From NCBI GenBank assembly GCA_030690165.1, contig JAUYHF010000044.1, forward strand, positions 1-45,946: a stretch of DNA of 45,946 nucleotides. The letters are read 5' to 3'. This document shows positions 1 to 7,510 of the stretch, piece after piece (within the stretch, counting starts at the first letter, position 1; every line of letters begins with the position of its first letter). Source of the DNA: Deltaproteobacteria bacterium (lineage in GTDB: Bacteria; Desulfobacterota; GWC2-55-46; UBA9637). The translations under genes and the position numbers were made by a program. The notes under the pieces were generated by a model. It ran no database searches. It saw only the letters and a program-made list of their open reading frames with translations, and was not told the DNA's origin.

Positions 1-1
1 T

Positions 2-145
2 TACAGCCATATTGATGCCGCAAGGATAGGGGTATATCTGCATGGATTGGCAGGGGATGAGGCGGCAAAGGAAAAGGGGCAGGTTGGCATGATGGCAGGG
101 GATATATTAAATATATTGCCGCAGGTGATTAACTCATTCATGTAG
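2..145 (+). CDS. nnrD: NAD(P)H-hydrate dehydratase, C-terminal end (partial)
   Basis: Only the last 47 codons are in the window; the gene starts upstream of base 1. The frame reads a glycine/alanine-rich tail with [12 protein letters not shown] followed by [11 protein letters not shown], typical of the C-terminus of the ADP/ATP-dependent NAD(P)HX dehydratase (YjeF C-terminal, ribokinase-like fold), which repairs hydrated NAD(P)H in the cytoplasm. It stops at TAG 143-145, about 100 bases before tsaE. The nnrD-tsaE order is common in bacteria and supports the call. Nothing can be said about the N-terminal epimerase half. Confidence 0.8.
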   Translation, partial: YSHIDAARIGVYLHGLAGDEAAKEKGQVGMMAGDILNILPQVINSFM

Positions 146-242
146 TTGCCCATTTATGGGCGTTTTCAAATGCGTTGATAAATCAGCAACTACAAGATAC
201 GCCGATAAATCGACAAACTGCATGGTATACCGGGGGAAGTTG

Positions 243-671
243 GTGAGTAAAAAAAAAGAGGTTTTTCGAACATCTTCTCCGCAAGAAACTATGGAGCTTG
301 GCAGGAAGATAGGCGAGGGGCTTAAGGCAGGGGATGTGATAGCTCTTATCGGAGAACTTGGCGCAGGCAAGACCGTATTTACGCAAGGACTGGCGCAGGG
401 ATTAGGGGTGACAGGATATGTAAAAAGCCCCTCATTTACCATAGTGAATAAATACGAGGGAAGGCTCCCTGTTTATCATCTTGACCTTTACCGCCTTGGC
501 GATATAAATGAGATACACGAACTTGGTATAGAAGAATATTTCTATAGTGACGGAGTTACCATCGTAGAATGGGCAGAAAAGGCCATTCCGCTTTTACCGG
601 CAAGATATTTGTTGATAAGATTTTTTTATACAGGGGAAAAGACGAGAAAGATAGAAGTAACACAACCATAG
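243..671 (+). CDS. tsaE: tRNA threonylcarbamoyladenosine biosynthesis ATPase TsaE
   Basis: TsaE is the small P-loop ATPase that works with TsaB and TsaD to make t6A37 in ANN-decoding tRNAs. From the GTG at 243 the protein is 142 aa, close to family length. Walker A GELGAGKT lies at residues 37-44; SPSFTIVNKYEG, the HLDLYRL motif and VEWAEKA follow in the usual order. The frame is open upstream to ATG 156 and 222, but those add residues unlike the family. GTG 243 (or TTG 240) follows a G-rich stretch at 232-239 and starts the conserved region. The last codons, FYTGEKTRKIEV, recur twice downstream as non-coding copies near 1590 and 2450. tsaD of the same pathway is at 28.7 kb. Confidence 0.92.
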   Translation: MSKKKEVFRTSSPQETMELGRKIGEGLKAGDVIALIGELGAGKTVFTQGLAQGLGVTGYVKSPSFTIVNKYEGRLPVYHLDLYRLGDINEIHELGIEEYFYSDGVTIVEWAEKAIPLLPARYLLIRFFYTGEKTRKIEVTQP

Positions 672-681
672 TATTTTTTTA

Positions 682-710
682 TTGACAAAAACTACCATAA
701 TAGCTATCTT
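682..710 (+). promoter_or_regulatory. Promoter and possible operator of the first PIN TA module
   Basis: TTGACA at 682-687 and TATCTT at 705-710 are separated by 17 bases, upstream of the Phd-type antitoxin. The palindromic hexamer TAGCTA occurs at 701-706, over the -10 region, and again at 720-725. Two evenly spaced palindromes here fit the usual autorepression of Phd/YefM modules; operator function is inferred. Confidence 0.55.
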
Positions 711-740
711 AATGTCAAGTAGCTATATTACGGAGGTACT

Positions 741-1004
741 ATGAAAACTATGACTGCCAGGGATTTAAAAAATCATACCGGTGAAGTAATGAAGGCTATT
801 GCAAAGAGAGAGGAAGTTGTCGTAACGTTCAGGGGAAGGCCTGCTGCGGTTATACTCCCTTTCGAAGAGACTAAGAAAAAGGCGCGTATGGAAATAAGAC
901 CTTTTGAAGAGGCATGGGAAGATATAGAAGATGCTTTAAAAAGGACAAAACCGGCGTTTAGATCATGGCAGGAAGGCATACAATGGTCAAGAAAGCGTAT
1001 GTAG
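741..1004 (+). CDS. Phd/YefM-family antitoxin
   Basis: An 87-aa protein with the Phd/YefM N-terminal fold: MTARDLKNHTGEVMKAI, then VVVTFRGRPAAVILPFEE, the typical beta-hairpin with the conserved RG-P-A pattern. The C-terminal half is charged and probably wraps the toxin. A strong ribosome site (ggaggt, about 732-737) precedes ATG 741. Its end overlaps the PIN-domain gene by 22 bases, a normal arrangement for coupled TA genes. In this family the antitoxin both neutralises the toxin and represses the operon. The cognate toxin is inferred from position. Confidence 0.85.
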   Translation: MKTMTARDLKNHTGEVMKAIAKREEVVVTFRGRPAAVILPFEETKKKARMEIRPFEEAWEDIEDALKRTKPAFRSWQEGIQWSRKRM

Positions 1005-1444
1005 CCATCATTGACAGCAATGTCTTTATCATAGACCTGCGATACCAAGGCGACAGAAACTTTGCCGTCAACAGCAGATTCCTGAAGCTGGTCGCTGCAA
1101 GGCGGTGCGGCGTTGTATCTCTTGTCAATCTTCTTGAGATAGTTGGGATATTATCCTTTAACCTGAATGAGAGACAGTTGCTGGAGTTCTACGGATACTT
1201 TCCACGCAGATACAATATAGAGGTAGTTCCGTCCATCTCCCTTGATGCCCATCTGCCTGAGTTGAAAATAAAAGATATTATGGATGTCATGACGCTCAAA
1301 GCAAGTTTCGGCGACACCCTGACCATCGCTTCAGTGGCATCGTATATTCCCCACGCCTCGTATTTTGTGACATGGGATAAGGAGCATTTTAGCGGAAAGA
1401 TGAACGCAGAGGTTATAACGCCGGCGGAATTTTTGAGACGGTGA
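983..1444 (+). CDS. PIN-domain ribonuclease toxin
   Basis: A protein of about 153 aa starting at ATG 983, with aggaagg at 970-976 as ribosome site; an in-frame ATG at 965 is less well placed. The PIN-fold acidic residues are visible: IIDSNVFIID near the N-terminus (first Asp), SLVNLLEIVG (Glu), SFGDTLTIAS (central Asp) and FVTWDKEHF near the end (last Asp). PIN toxins of the VapC type cut RNA, often initiator tRNA or rRNA; the target here is unknown. It overlaps the Phd-type antitoxin upstream, so the two should be co-transcribed. Confidence 0.82.
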   Translation: MVKKAYVAIIDSNVFIIDLRYQGDRNFAVNSRFLKLVAARRCGVVSLVNLLEIVGILSFNLNERQLLEFYGYFPRRYNIEVVPSISLDAHLPELKIKDIMDVMTLKASFGDTLTIASVASYIPHASYFVTWDKEHFSGKMNAEVITPAEFLRR

Positions 1445-1456
1445 TATGACATAAAT

Positions 1457-1585
1457 ATGATTGAACTCTATTCACCGGCAAATGCCATAGAACTGGCGTT
1501 TAATAAAATAAGAATGATTCTTGAAGTTTTGTTGTTTGGGTGGTTTATACCTGGCAATAGTAAGCAGGAAACAATGAAAGAGTGA
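1457..1585 (+). pseudogene. Remnant of a DUF2007-like small protein
   Basis: A 42-codon frame begins MIELYSPANAIELAF, which matches the usual start of DUF2007 'putative signal transducing' proteins, then loses resemblance and stops at 1583-1585. Family members run to about 70-80 residues, so this looks truncated. The stop sits directly at the start of the second copy of the tsaE tail, so the break coincides with a repeat junction. The family call is from memory of the N-terminal motif only. Confidence 0.4.
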
Positions 1586-1650
1586 TTTTTACACAGGGGA
1601 AAAGACGAAGAAGATAAATGTTGAGTGGACAGGTAAGGCAGGTAAGGTTT
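1585..1650 (+). repeat. Second copy of the tsaE 3' tail
   Basis: Bases 1594-1608 repeat the 15-mer found inside tsaE at 631-645, and similarity extends on both sides. Read in the tsaE frame it gives FYTGEKTKKINVEW and a stop about 10 codons later, a variant of the real TsaE C-terminus (FYTGEKTRKIEV). There is no start codon or upstream tsaE sequence, so it is not a gene. It lies between the two PIN TA modules. The rest of 1445-1690 shows no other gene. Confidence 0.75.
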
Positions 1651-1689
1651 GAATATTATAAAGAAAACTCCAGATTGCAAAAGCTAAAA

Positions 1690-2121
1690 CTACCTTTCCA
1701 ATTTCACGCCCATCTTTAAAGCAACTTTGGCAAGGGTCTTGTCCGAGCAGAGGAATTTGGCGCCGTGAAGGTTGTGGGCTACTGAAAGATGGATAGAATC
1801 CAGTGTCTTAATGCCATACTTGCCGCCAAACTCCCTTATCAGGTCGGCAGCCTTAAAATAGTGCCTGTCATCAACAGTAATTACCTCCATCTGTCCTGTC
1901 TGGAGGTCGTCAAGAAATGTATTCCATATAACAGTTTCCTTCTCTTTTTCAAGTTCGCGCATTCTCACTTTTTTTGATAAGGCGGAGGCCATCTCCACAA
2001 TAGTCAGGCTGGAGATGTATATCCGCCCGGATTGAAGCAAAATAGCCTCTACTTTGTCGCTGTCAGGTTCAGGATAGTAAAATTTAACCAGAGAGCTGGT
2101 GTCAACAAATAGAGATGACAT
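1690..2121 (-). CDS. PIN-domain toxin (VapC-like)
   Basis: A 143-aa PIN-domain protein. LFVDTSSLVKFYYPE carries the first catalytic Asp, SLTIVEMASALSK the conserved Glu, and KTLDSIHLSVAH plus LCSDKTLAKVA the remaining acidic residues, so the active site looks intact. Start ATG 2121 overlaps the antitoxin stop (TAATG), indicating translational coupling. The family cuts RNA and is silenced by the cognate antitoxin. The module points opposite to the first PIN module and lies between two copies of the tsaE tail. Confidence 0.87.
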   Translation of the reverse strand: MSSLFVDTSSLVKFYYPEPDSDKVEAILLQSGRIYISSLTIVEMASALSKKVRMRELEKEKETVIWNTFLDDLQTGQMEVITVDDRHYFKAADLIREFGGKYGIKTLDSIHLSVAHNLHGAKFLCSDKTLAKVALKMGVKLER

Positions 2122-2360
2122 TAATATGCCTCCTCTTTTCTTGATTCGGCGACAACCTCTGACAATGGCCTCCCCTTTGCAATAATTAAAGCCCTTAACT
2201 CTTTATGGCTCTCCAGATTGCGTCTTGCCTTGTTCTTTATAGGCTTGATTATAGCAATGGGTTCATTCCTTTTAGAGATAATAATTTCTTCCCCCTTTTC
2301 TACTTTTGAAAGGTATTCTGTAAGATGCTGGCGCGCCTCTTTTATCCCCGCAGTAATCAT
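2121..2360 (-). CDS. Phd/YefM-type antitoxin of the second PIN module
   Basis: From ATG 2360 the product is 79 aa: MITAGIKEARQHLTEYL, then EEIIISKRNEPIAIIKP, the standard Phd/YefM DNA-binding fold. The frame extends to 2399, but a clear ribosome site (GGAGGT reading leftward, 2365-2372) sits just before ATG 2360, which decides the start. The C-terminal part is charged and would bind the toxin. It overlaps the downstream PIN gene by one base. Confidence 0.85.
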   Translation of the reverse strand: MITAGIKEARQHLTEYLSKVEKGEEIIISKRNEPIAIIKPIKNKARRNLESHKELRALIIAKGRPLSEVVAESRKEEAY

Positions 2361-2390
2361 AAAATTACCTCCATGTGCATTATGACTACC

Positions 2391-2419
2391 AGTGTACACA
2401 TGATTGTGTTATCTGTCAA
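2391..2419 (-). promoter_or_regulatory. Promoter of the second PIN TA module
   Basis: On the minus strand TTGACA (2419-2414) and TACACT (2396-2391) are separated by 17 bases, upstream of the antitoxin. The -10 hexamer lies within the 8-bp palindrome GTGTACAC, a likely operator for autorepression. Confidence 0.55.
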
Positions 2420-2440
2420 GAAATGTTTTACAAGGGTAAT

Positions 2441-2511
2441 CCTATTTTTTACACAGGGGAAAAGACGAGGAAGATAGAGGTTTATAAAACTACTCAATTA
2501 TGAAGGGTGGG
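2441..2511 (+). repeat. Third copy of the tsaE 3' tail
   Basis: Bases 2454-2468 repeat the tsaE 15-mer at 631-645. The tsaE frame is preserved: it reads FYTGEKTRKIEVYKTTQL and then a stop (about 2501). This is the most complete tail of the three and could be the ancestral tsaE end, separated from the gene by the two TA modules. It is not a gene itself. Bases 2512-2650 otherwise hold only a degenerate attC-like site. Confidence 0.75.
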
Positions 2512-2530
2512 GGATGTTTTGTTTTGGAAT

Positions 2531-2568
2531 GCCTAAACTGCGCAATGGCTATCAGCAATCCGTTATAA
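2531..2568 (-). repeat. Degenerate attC-like recombination site
   Basis: Read on the minus strand it runs from TTATAAC to GTTTAGGC, like integron R'' and R' cores. The plus-strand 16-mer at 2547-2562 (GGCTATCAGCAATCCG) matches the middle of the clearer attC-like site at 4144-4200 (GGCTATTAGCCATCCG) at 14 of 16 bases. One arm is shortened, so it may be inactive. It would close a cassette carrying the three minus-strand genes to its right. Confidence 0.45.
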
Positions 2569-2650
2569 GGGGCTTATTAGACAATTTTCTTATAAATATG
2601 GGAAGCATCGCGTTGTTATTCTCCCTCTGTATTTCCATTTCTACACAACC

Positions 2651-3262
2651 TTAATGATGCGTTGGATTGCTAATTAGCTCTTCTCTCAGCATGGGAATAA
2701 GTTTTTCCAAAATCTTTATACATGGGGCAAGCACTTCAATTTGATCTTGTGAATAACTTTTGCTACCATGAAATGTATTGCAACGAATTGCATGTATGAA
2801 CTCAAGTATCGCTTCCGCTTTTTTCTTTTCATCGCATGATGTCATTTTTTTCAAAAGTATCTCGTCGGCTTGTCGGTCTCCCACCATATCAGGAGCTTTG
2901 AGAAGCACATAAAATGAACCATTTTCTAATATATCCATCAAATTATTGATAGCGCTATTTGTGTTTATAGTGCTTGTCAAATTTTGTATAATAATTTTTG
3001 GATCAAGAAACTTTAGAAGATATCTTGTTGCGGCATTAGTATCTGGAAAATTGTTCTTTCCTGGTTCAGGCAACTTTAGCCTACCATCCTGCCACATCTT
3101 AAAGGTTGCTTCCATATACAGTTTATTATAGACAACGAACAGAGTGAAGAATTTATCAAAATAAGAGGCGAGGTCGTCTTGACTTAATTGTATTGCTTCA
3201 GCCTTCTCAAGCCAACGATCAATGAATGATTCAAATGAGTTAATGTCTAGTGATAATGTCAT
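2651..3262 (-). CDS. HEPN-like protein of unknown function
   Basis: A 203-aa, mostly helical, soluble-looking protein with no signal peptide or membrane segment. Near residue 160 it has AIRCNTFHGSKSY, which fits the R-x4-H signature of HEPN domains, often RNases in defence and TA systems; the long acidic N-terminal part is unassigned. Its ATG follows the sigma-region-4 gene stop by 7 bases, so the two are probably one transcript and functionally linked. The pair sits between attC-like sites. A role in conditional growth arrest or phage defence is inference only. Confidence 0.55.
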   Translation of the reverse strand: MTLSLDINSFESFIDRWLEKAEAIQLSQDDLASYFDKFFTLFVVYNKLYMEATFKMWQDGRLKLPEPGKNNFPDTNAATRYLLKFLDPKIIIQNLTSTINTNSAINNLMDILENGSFYVLLKAPDMVGDRQADEILLKKMTSCDEKKKAEAILEFIHAIRCNTFHGSKSYSQDQIEVLAPCIKILEKLIPMLREELISNPTHH

Positions 3263-3269
3263 TTTTTCT

Positions 3270-3818
3270 TCATCGTTGCTTTTTTGCAGTTTCTGGGAAT
3301 TTAAGAACTACTCCGCTCTTTAACCTGTGTTTTTGGTTCCGCATACTTTTGTATTTCTTAATGCGTTCTATTAAATCCCTAAGAAGCTTAAACCGTACTG
3401 GATGCCTGAGCCTATTAATGGCCCTTCGTTCAATATTATGGACTGCTTGTCGTGAAAGGTGGAAGTCCTTTTGGAACCCAATTTCTTGCAATGTTTTTGG
3501 TTCAGGCCAGACTAAGCCGTAGCGTAGAATAAGGATTTGTTCCTCTCGTGGAGTCAACGTACGGAGAACCTCGTGGATTCTGTTGCCAAATCCGACTCTA
3601 TATTCGTGGAGCCATAGGAAAGCAAGGTCTACTGTTGGCTTCAGGTTGGCAACTTGACATAGAAGTAAAAAGCATCCAAAAGGTGCGTAAGACTCGGCAA
3701 GACGATGAACATCGCCATTGATAAGATCCAAATAAACTGCTATATTTTCCCCTTCGTCATACGAGTGTGTAAATTTCTCATTACAGTTCGGGCACTGTGA
3801 TTCAACTTCATAGCGCAT
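3270..3818 (-). CDS. Stand-alone sigma-70 region-4-like regulator with a zinc-knuckle N-terminus
   Basis: A 182-aa protein. The N-terminus has CPNCNEKF (C-x2-C). Residues about 85-145 read LTPREEQILILRYGL, then TLQEIG and LSRQAVHNIERRAINRLRHP, the helix-turn-helix of sigma-70 region 4.2 that binds -35 elements. Regions 2 and 3 are absent, so it cannot be a complete sigma factor; it may be an anti-sigma-like or activator protein using a sigma-4 fold. A small antitoxin-like gene lies 23 bases upstream and the HEPN gene 7 bases downstream. It possibly regulates its own cassette. Confidence 0.65.
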   Translation of the reverse strand: MRYEVESQCPNCNEKFTHSYDEGENIAVYLDLINGDVHRLAESYAPFGCFLLLCQVANLKPTVDLAFLWLHEYRVGFGNRIHEVLRTLTPREEQILILRYGLVWPEPKTLQEIGFQKDFHLSRQAVHNIERRAINRLRHPVRFKLLRDLIERIKKYKSMRNQKHRLKSGVVLKFPETAKKQR

Positions 3819-3841
3819 ATACGACCTCCCTTATTGTTGGT

Positions 3842-4045
3842 TTATATCCGAACTTCTTCAAGAGATAAAAGGTCGCCCGGAGCAGATTTATATTTTTTGA
3901 GCCTTTTGTCCAACTTCTGCATATGGCTTTGAGGAACAGGCACTGCAGATTCATCCAAAGCAATACTATCCCATAGATCCTCAACCAACAGAATCTTTTC
4001 CGGTGTGCTTAATTTAGTGATTTCTTGAATGTTGCTTATACGCAT
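3842..4045 (-). CDS. Orphan addiction-module antitoxin (TIGR02574-like)
   Basis: From ATG 4045 the product is 67 aa: ITKLSTPEKILLVEDLWDSIA, then VPVPQSHMQKLDKRLKKYK, the typical pattern of the short helical antitoxins paired with ParE/RelE toxins. Similar proteins are at 9920 and 41143 in this window. The frame is open to 4114, but GAAAGGAG just upstream of 4045 decides the start. No ParE-type toxin follows: the next gene is the sigma-like protein. The usual C-terminal WEEV segment is altered to LSLEEV. It is an orphan antitoxin or part of a different three-gene unit. Confidence 0.7.
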   Translation of the reverse strand: MRISNIQEITKLSTPEKILLVEDLWDSIALDESAVPVPQSHMQKLDKRLKKYKSAPGDLLSLEEVRI

Positions 4046-4143
4046 TGCTTGTCTCCTTTCTTCGTGATTACTTAATAATACCATTTTTTTTGGCTTTGCC
4101 GTCAGGTCATTCAATCAGTGTGCATACTTTATGCGCCTACGCA

Positions 4144-4200
4144 GCCCAACGTAAAATTCAGCAGCGGCTATTAGCCATCCGCTGACGTGATTTGTTATAT
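4144..4200 (-). repeat. attC-like integron recombination site
   Basis: On the minus strand the site starts ATATAAC (R''-like) and ends GTTGGGC (R', matching GTTRRRY), 57 bases long. Between them lie short complementary arms CAGC/GCTG and GGC/GCC around a TAATA loop with unpaired bases, as in attC hairpins. No integrase gene is visible in the window. It marks the right border of the block with the antitoxin, sigma-like and HEPN genes. Confidence 0.65.
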
Positions 4201-4325
4201 AAATAAATCAGTCTCCTTTTTAGTCTATAACCCGCCTGCTTAAACTCCTTTTTCACATCTTCCTCAGATATCTTGCTGGCAACTGATTTTTGGCCGCCTA
4301 AGCTGGTTTCACCTTGCCGGCTGGG

Positions 4326-4532
4326 TTATTGCTTGCGGGTAGTAAGCCCAAACAGCAGATACAGCGGGCAAAAGCTAAAGATACTGGTGACGACGAAGAT
4401 GACGGCCAGAATGCCCAGGGCGATAGCCGCCAGTCCGGAAAGATTGCCGTTGATGTACAAAAGAGCGATTACAGCGGCAATCACCATTCGGATGATACGG
4501 TCCAGTGAACCCATGTTCTTGTTTAGTTTCAT
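4326..4532 (-). CDS. DUF2892 small inner-membrane protein
   Basis: A 68-aa protein with the DUF2892 pattern: MGSLDRIIRMVIAAVIALLY, then a second hydrophobic helix ending in FSFCPLYLLFGL. Two transmembrane segments are evident. Members are widespread membrane proteins, sometimes fused to rhodanese domains (YgaP); their function is not well defined. A strong ribosome site (GAAGGAG) precedes ATG 4532. It follows a 34-codon membrane ORF by 23 bases, and both read away from lpd. Confidence 0.85.
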   Translation of the reverse strand: MKLNKNMGSLDRIIRMVIAAVIALLYINGNLSGLAAIALGILAVIFVVTSIFSFCPLYLLFGLTTRKQ

Positions 4533-4555
4533 TGAGTTATCTCCTTCCTCGTTAT

Positions 4556-4660
4556 TTATCGGGTGAGGGATTGAATGAGCATGGCCAACCCGATGACCAG
4601 CCCGATACAGATAAGACAGACCAGAACCAGTTTCAGCAGTTTATGTTTAGCGTTATCCAT
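4556..4660 (-). CDS. 34-aa single-span membrane protein
   Basis: A short frame, MDNAKHKLLKLVLVCLICIG followed by LVIGLAMLIQ: a basic N-terminus and one hydrophobic segment, a plausible single-pass peptide. Its stop is 23 bases before the DUF2892 start, suggesting a two-gene operon. The ribosome site is weak. The composition (positive-inside, leucine/valine/isoleucine core) argues for a real gene, but length gives little statistical support. Confidence 0.5.
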   Translation of the reverse strand: MDNAKHKLLKLVLVCLICIGLVIGLAMLIQSLTR

Positions 4661-4733
4661 CTTTGCATGGTTTGACGTGACGCGGCCAGATGCCAAACAT
4701 TTTTATATCACAATAGCATTTTTATCTGATTTT

Positions 4734-4784
4734 AGGTTAGATAAATAAACCTGTCAAGATAAAACAGGTTAGATAAAACAGGTT
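4734..4784. promoter_or_regulatory. Tandem and inverted repeats between divergent genes
   Basis: A perfect 14-bp tandem repeat (agataaaacaggtt) occupies 4757-4770 and 4771-4784. AACCTGT at 4748-4754 is the inverse of ACAGGTT at 4764-4770 and 4778-4784, so alternative hairpins or a dimer-binding operator are possible. The block lies between the divergent membrane-protein pair and lpd. Confidence 0.5.
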
Positions 4785-4879
4785 AGCATAGCAGTATTTT
4801 CTCTTTAAATATTTTTAAAAATATGTTACCTAACTTAAGCTATCGGGAAGTTGCAAGCTTAATGAATATAGGAGGCAAG

Positions 4880-6274
4880 ATGCAGGAATTTGATATTGTT
4901 GTTATAGGCGGTGGGCCTGGCGGATATGTAGGCGCAATACGGGCTGCGCAAATGGGCGCGAAAGTAGCTCTTATTGAAAAGGATGCCCTCGGCGGCACAT
5001 GCCTCAACAGGGGCTGTATCCCCACAAAGGCGCTTTATTATTCAGCAAAGACAATCGCCACTGTCAAAAAGGCCGCTGAATTTGGTGTAAATACAGGCGA
5101 GGTGGCCTTTGATATCGCAAAGGCTGTTGAGAGGAAAGACGATGTTGTAAAAAAACTTGTGGGCGGTGTTGGCCAGCTTCTAAAAGGAAACGGCGTTACA
5201 GTAATAAACGGAACCGGCTCTATTGAGGCAATCGGCAAGGTCAAGGTTGAGAAAAAAGACGGCACGGCCGATGTTATAACTGCAAAGAATATCATAATAG
5301 CTACAGGTTCCGAGCCGGCAATGATACCGGCATTTAATATTGACAGGGAGAATGTAATTACATCCACAGAGGCATTGAATCTTAAAAAACTTCCAAAGAG
5401 CATTTTGATAATCGGCGGCGGTGTGATGGGGTGCGAGTTTGCGAATATATTTGCGAAATTCGGCAGTTCTGTAAAAGTTGTGGAGCTTCTCCCTACTATT
5501 CTTTCTACAGAGGATAAACAGGTTGTGAAGACTATCGCAAAGGCATTTAAGGACGCAGGCATTGAGGTATTGACAGAGGCAAACGTTGAAAGTATTGTGG
5601 CAACAGCCGATGGCGTTAAGACAAGGCTTAAAGACGGTAAAGAATTTCTTACTGAAAAGGTTCTTGTTACCATCGGGAGGAGTTTCAATTCCACAGGCAT
5701 AGGGCTTGAAAAGGCCGGTGTAGAGGTTGAAAAGGGGCGCATAAAGATAAATAATAAGATGGAGACTAATGTAAAAGGGATATATGCTATCGGCGATGTT
5801 ACAGGGCAGATGCTCCTTGCGCATATTGCGAGCGCAGGCGCAATTGTTGCAGTTGAAAATGCGCTTGGCAAGGATAAATGGATGGATTATTCGGCAGTAC
5901 CAGGAGGCATATTCACAGACCCTGAGATTGCAAGCGTTGGACTCAGAGAAAAAGATGCAGAGGCAAAGGGGATTAAGATAACTGTCGGCAGGTTCCCTTA
6001 TGCTGCAAGCGGAAAGGCCCTTGCCATGGGCGAGACAGAAGGATTTATGCAGCTCATTACCGAAGAGGGAACAGACAGGGTGCTTGGCGCAACAATCGTG
6101 GGCGCGCATGCTACTGATTTAATAGGCGAGGTTGCGGTTGTGGTAAAAGGCGGTGGAAAATTAAAGCATATAACAGAAACCATCCACGCCCATCCGACCT
6201 TGCCGGAGATTGTTCTGGAGGCGGCAGAGGATGTGCATGGAATGGCGATACATAAAATAGGAAGGAGAAAATAA
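4880..6274 (+). CDS. lpdA: Dihydrolipoyl dehydrogenase
   Basis: A 464-aa FAD-dependent disulfide oxidoreductase. The N-terminal FAD motif VVIGGGPGG (residues 7-15) is followed by the redox disulfide C41/C46 in [11 protein letters not shown] second nucleotide-binding motif IIGGGVMG, the FAD motif YAIGDVTG and the C-terminal HAHPTLPE with the catalytic His/Glu are all present. The enzyme reoxidises dihydrolipoamide in 2-oxoacid dehydrogenase or glycine-cleavage complexes; no partner subunits are nearby. The frame is open to 4823, but GGAGG at 4871-4875 and family alignment place the start at 4880. The stop overlaps lysC by one base (TAATG). Confidence 0.93.
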   Translation: MQEFDIVVIGGGPGGYVGAIRAAQMGAKVALIEKDALGGTCLNRGCIPTKALYYSAKTIATVKKAAEFGVNTGEVAFDIAKAVERKDDVVKKLVGGVGQLLKGNGVTVINGTGSIEAIGKVKVEKKDGTADVITAKNIIIATGSEPAMIPAFNIDRENVITSTEALNLKKLPKSILIIGGGVMGCEFANIFAKFGSSVKVVELLPTILSTEDKQVVKTIAKAFKDAGIEVLTEANVESIVATADGVKTRLKDGKEFLTEKVLVTIGRSFNSTGIGLEKAGVEVEKGRIKINNKMETNVKGIYAIGDVTGQMLLAHIASAGAIVAVENALGKDKWMDYSAVPGGIFTDPEIASVGLREKDAEAKGIKITVGRFPYAASGKALAMGETEGFMQLITEEGTDRVLGATIVGAHATDLIGEVAVVVKGGGKLKHITETIHAHPTLPEIVLEAAEDVHGMAIHKIGRRK

Positions 6275-7509
6275 TGGCTCTCATTGTTCAGAAATATGGC
6301 GGAACATCAGTCGGCAATGTGGAGAGGATCAGAAATGTTGCCATAAGGGTTGCGCAGACAAAAAAGAAAGGGCACAAGGTTGTGGTGGCGGTATCTGCCA
6401 TGTCCGGCGAGACCAACAAATTAGTTGACCTTGCAAATCAGATGAAGGAGTTTCCCATAGGCAGGGAATACGATATGGTTGTGTCAACAGGCGAGCAGGT
6501 TACAATCGGGCTTTTGGCGCTGGCGCTTCAGGATTTGGGTTTTGGCGCAAAATCGTTTCTCGGCCATCAGGTGCCGATTATAACAGACAGCGCATTCGGC
6601 AAGGCAAGGATTGAGGAGATAGAAACCGGCGCTATATTGTCAGAACTTAAAAAAGGAAATATTGTTGTGGTTGCAGGATTTCAGGGTGTTGATAAGGAAG
6701 GGAATATAACAACACTCGGCAGAGGCGGTTCTGATACAACCGCTGTTGCCCTTGCCGCTGCGCTTAAGGCGGATGTGTGTGAGATATACACGGATGTGGA
6801 AGGCGTTTACACTACAGACCCGAATATCTGTCCTGATGCGAGGAAGTTGAAAAAGGTCTCTTATGATGAGATGCTTGAGATGGCAAGTCTCGGCGCAAAG
6901 GTATTGCAGACAAGGTCTGTTGAATTCGCAAAGAAATATAATGTCCCGATGATGGTAAAGTCGTCTTTTACCGATGCAGAAGGGACGCTTGTTACAAAGG
7001 AGGATAAAGATATGGAGAAGGTGATAGTTTCAGGCGTTACTTATAATAAAGACGAGGCAAAGATAACTATTGCAAAGGTGCCGGACAGGCCCGGGATTGC
7101 GGCAAGACTCTTTGCCCCGCTTACAAAGGCAAATATAAATGTGGATATGATTGTGCAGAATGTGAGCCACGACAGTCATACGGATTTGACATTCACTGTG
7201 TCAAAGGCGGATTTTAAAAAGGCGCTTCAACTGGTGGAAAAAACCGCCAAAGAGATGAAGGCAGGCAAGGTGCTTTCCGATACAAATATTGCAAAGGTCT
7301 CTATTGTGGGCGCAGGCATGAGAAGCCATGCAGGGGTTGCTTCAAAGATGTTTGAAACCATGGCAAAGGAAGGCATAAATATACAGATGATTTCAACATC
7401 TGAAATAAAAATATCCGCTGTGATTGACGCTAAATATACGGAACTGGCGGTAAGGACTTTGCATGATGCGTTTGGGCTTAGCAAGGGAGATGTGGAGGAT
7501 GAGGGGTAA
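6274..7509 (+). CDS. lysC: Aspartate kinase
   Basis: A 411-aa monofunctional aspartokinase, first step of the lysine/threonine/methionine pathway (aspartate + ATP to aspartyl phosphate). KYGGTSVG (residues 7-14) is the kinase signature. [16 protein letters not shown] and [14 protein letters not shown] complete the catalytic domain. Two ACT domains follow from about residue 265 ([13 protein letters not shown] and [17 protein letters not shown]), implying feedback control by lysine and/or threonine. It is translationally coupled to lpd. lysA is 3.5 kb downstream, so an amino-acid biosynthesis run has been split by a TA pair. Confidence 0.96.
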   Translation: MALIVQKYGGTSVGNVERIRNVAIRVAQTKKKGHKVVVAVSAMSGETNKLVDLANQMKEFPIGREYDMVVSTGEQVTIGLLALALQDLGFGAKSFLGHQVPIITDSAFGKARIEEIETGAILSELKKGNIVVVAGFQGVDKEGNITTLGRGGSDTTAVALAAALKADVCEIYTDVEGVYTTDPNICPDARKLKKVSYDEMLEMASLGAKVLQTRSVEFAKKYNVPMMVKSSFTDAEGTLVTKEDKDMEKVIVSGVTYNKDEAKITIAKVPDRPGIAARLFAPLTKANINVDMIVQNVSHDSHTDLTFTVSKADFKKALQLVEKTAKEMKAGKVLSDTNIAKVSIVGAGMRSHAGVASKMFETMAKEGINIQMISTSEIKISAVIDAKYTELAVRTLHDAFGLSKGDVEDEG

Positions 7510-7510
7510 G

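Noticed and set aside
3270-3818. Complete alternative sigma factor
   Set aside because: Only region 4 is present; regions 2 and 3 are missing.
4273-4566. 97-codon plus-strand frame opposite the DUF2892 gene
   Set aside because: The minus strand has a recognised family and ribosome site here.
5038-6109. Long open frames (277 and 309 codons) on the minus strand opposite lpd
   Set aside because: They are the antisense of a well-conserved gene, lack family motifs, and have unusual composition.
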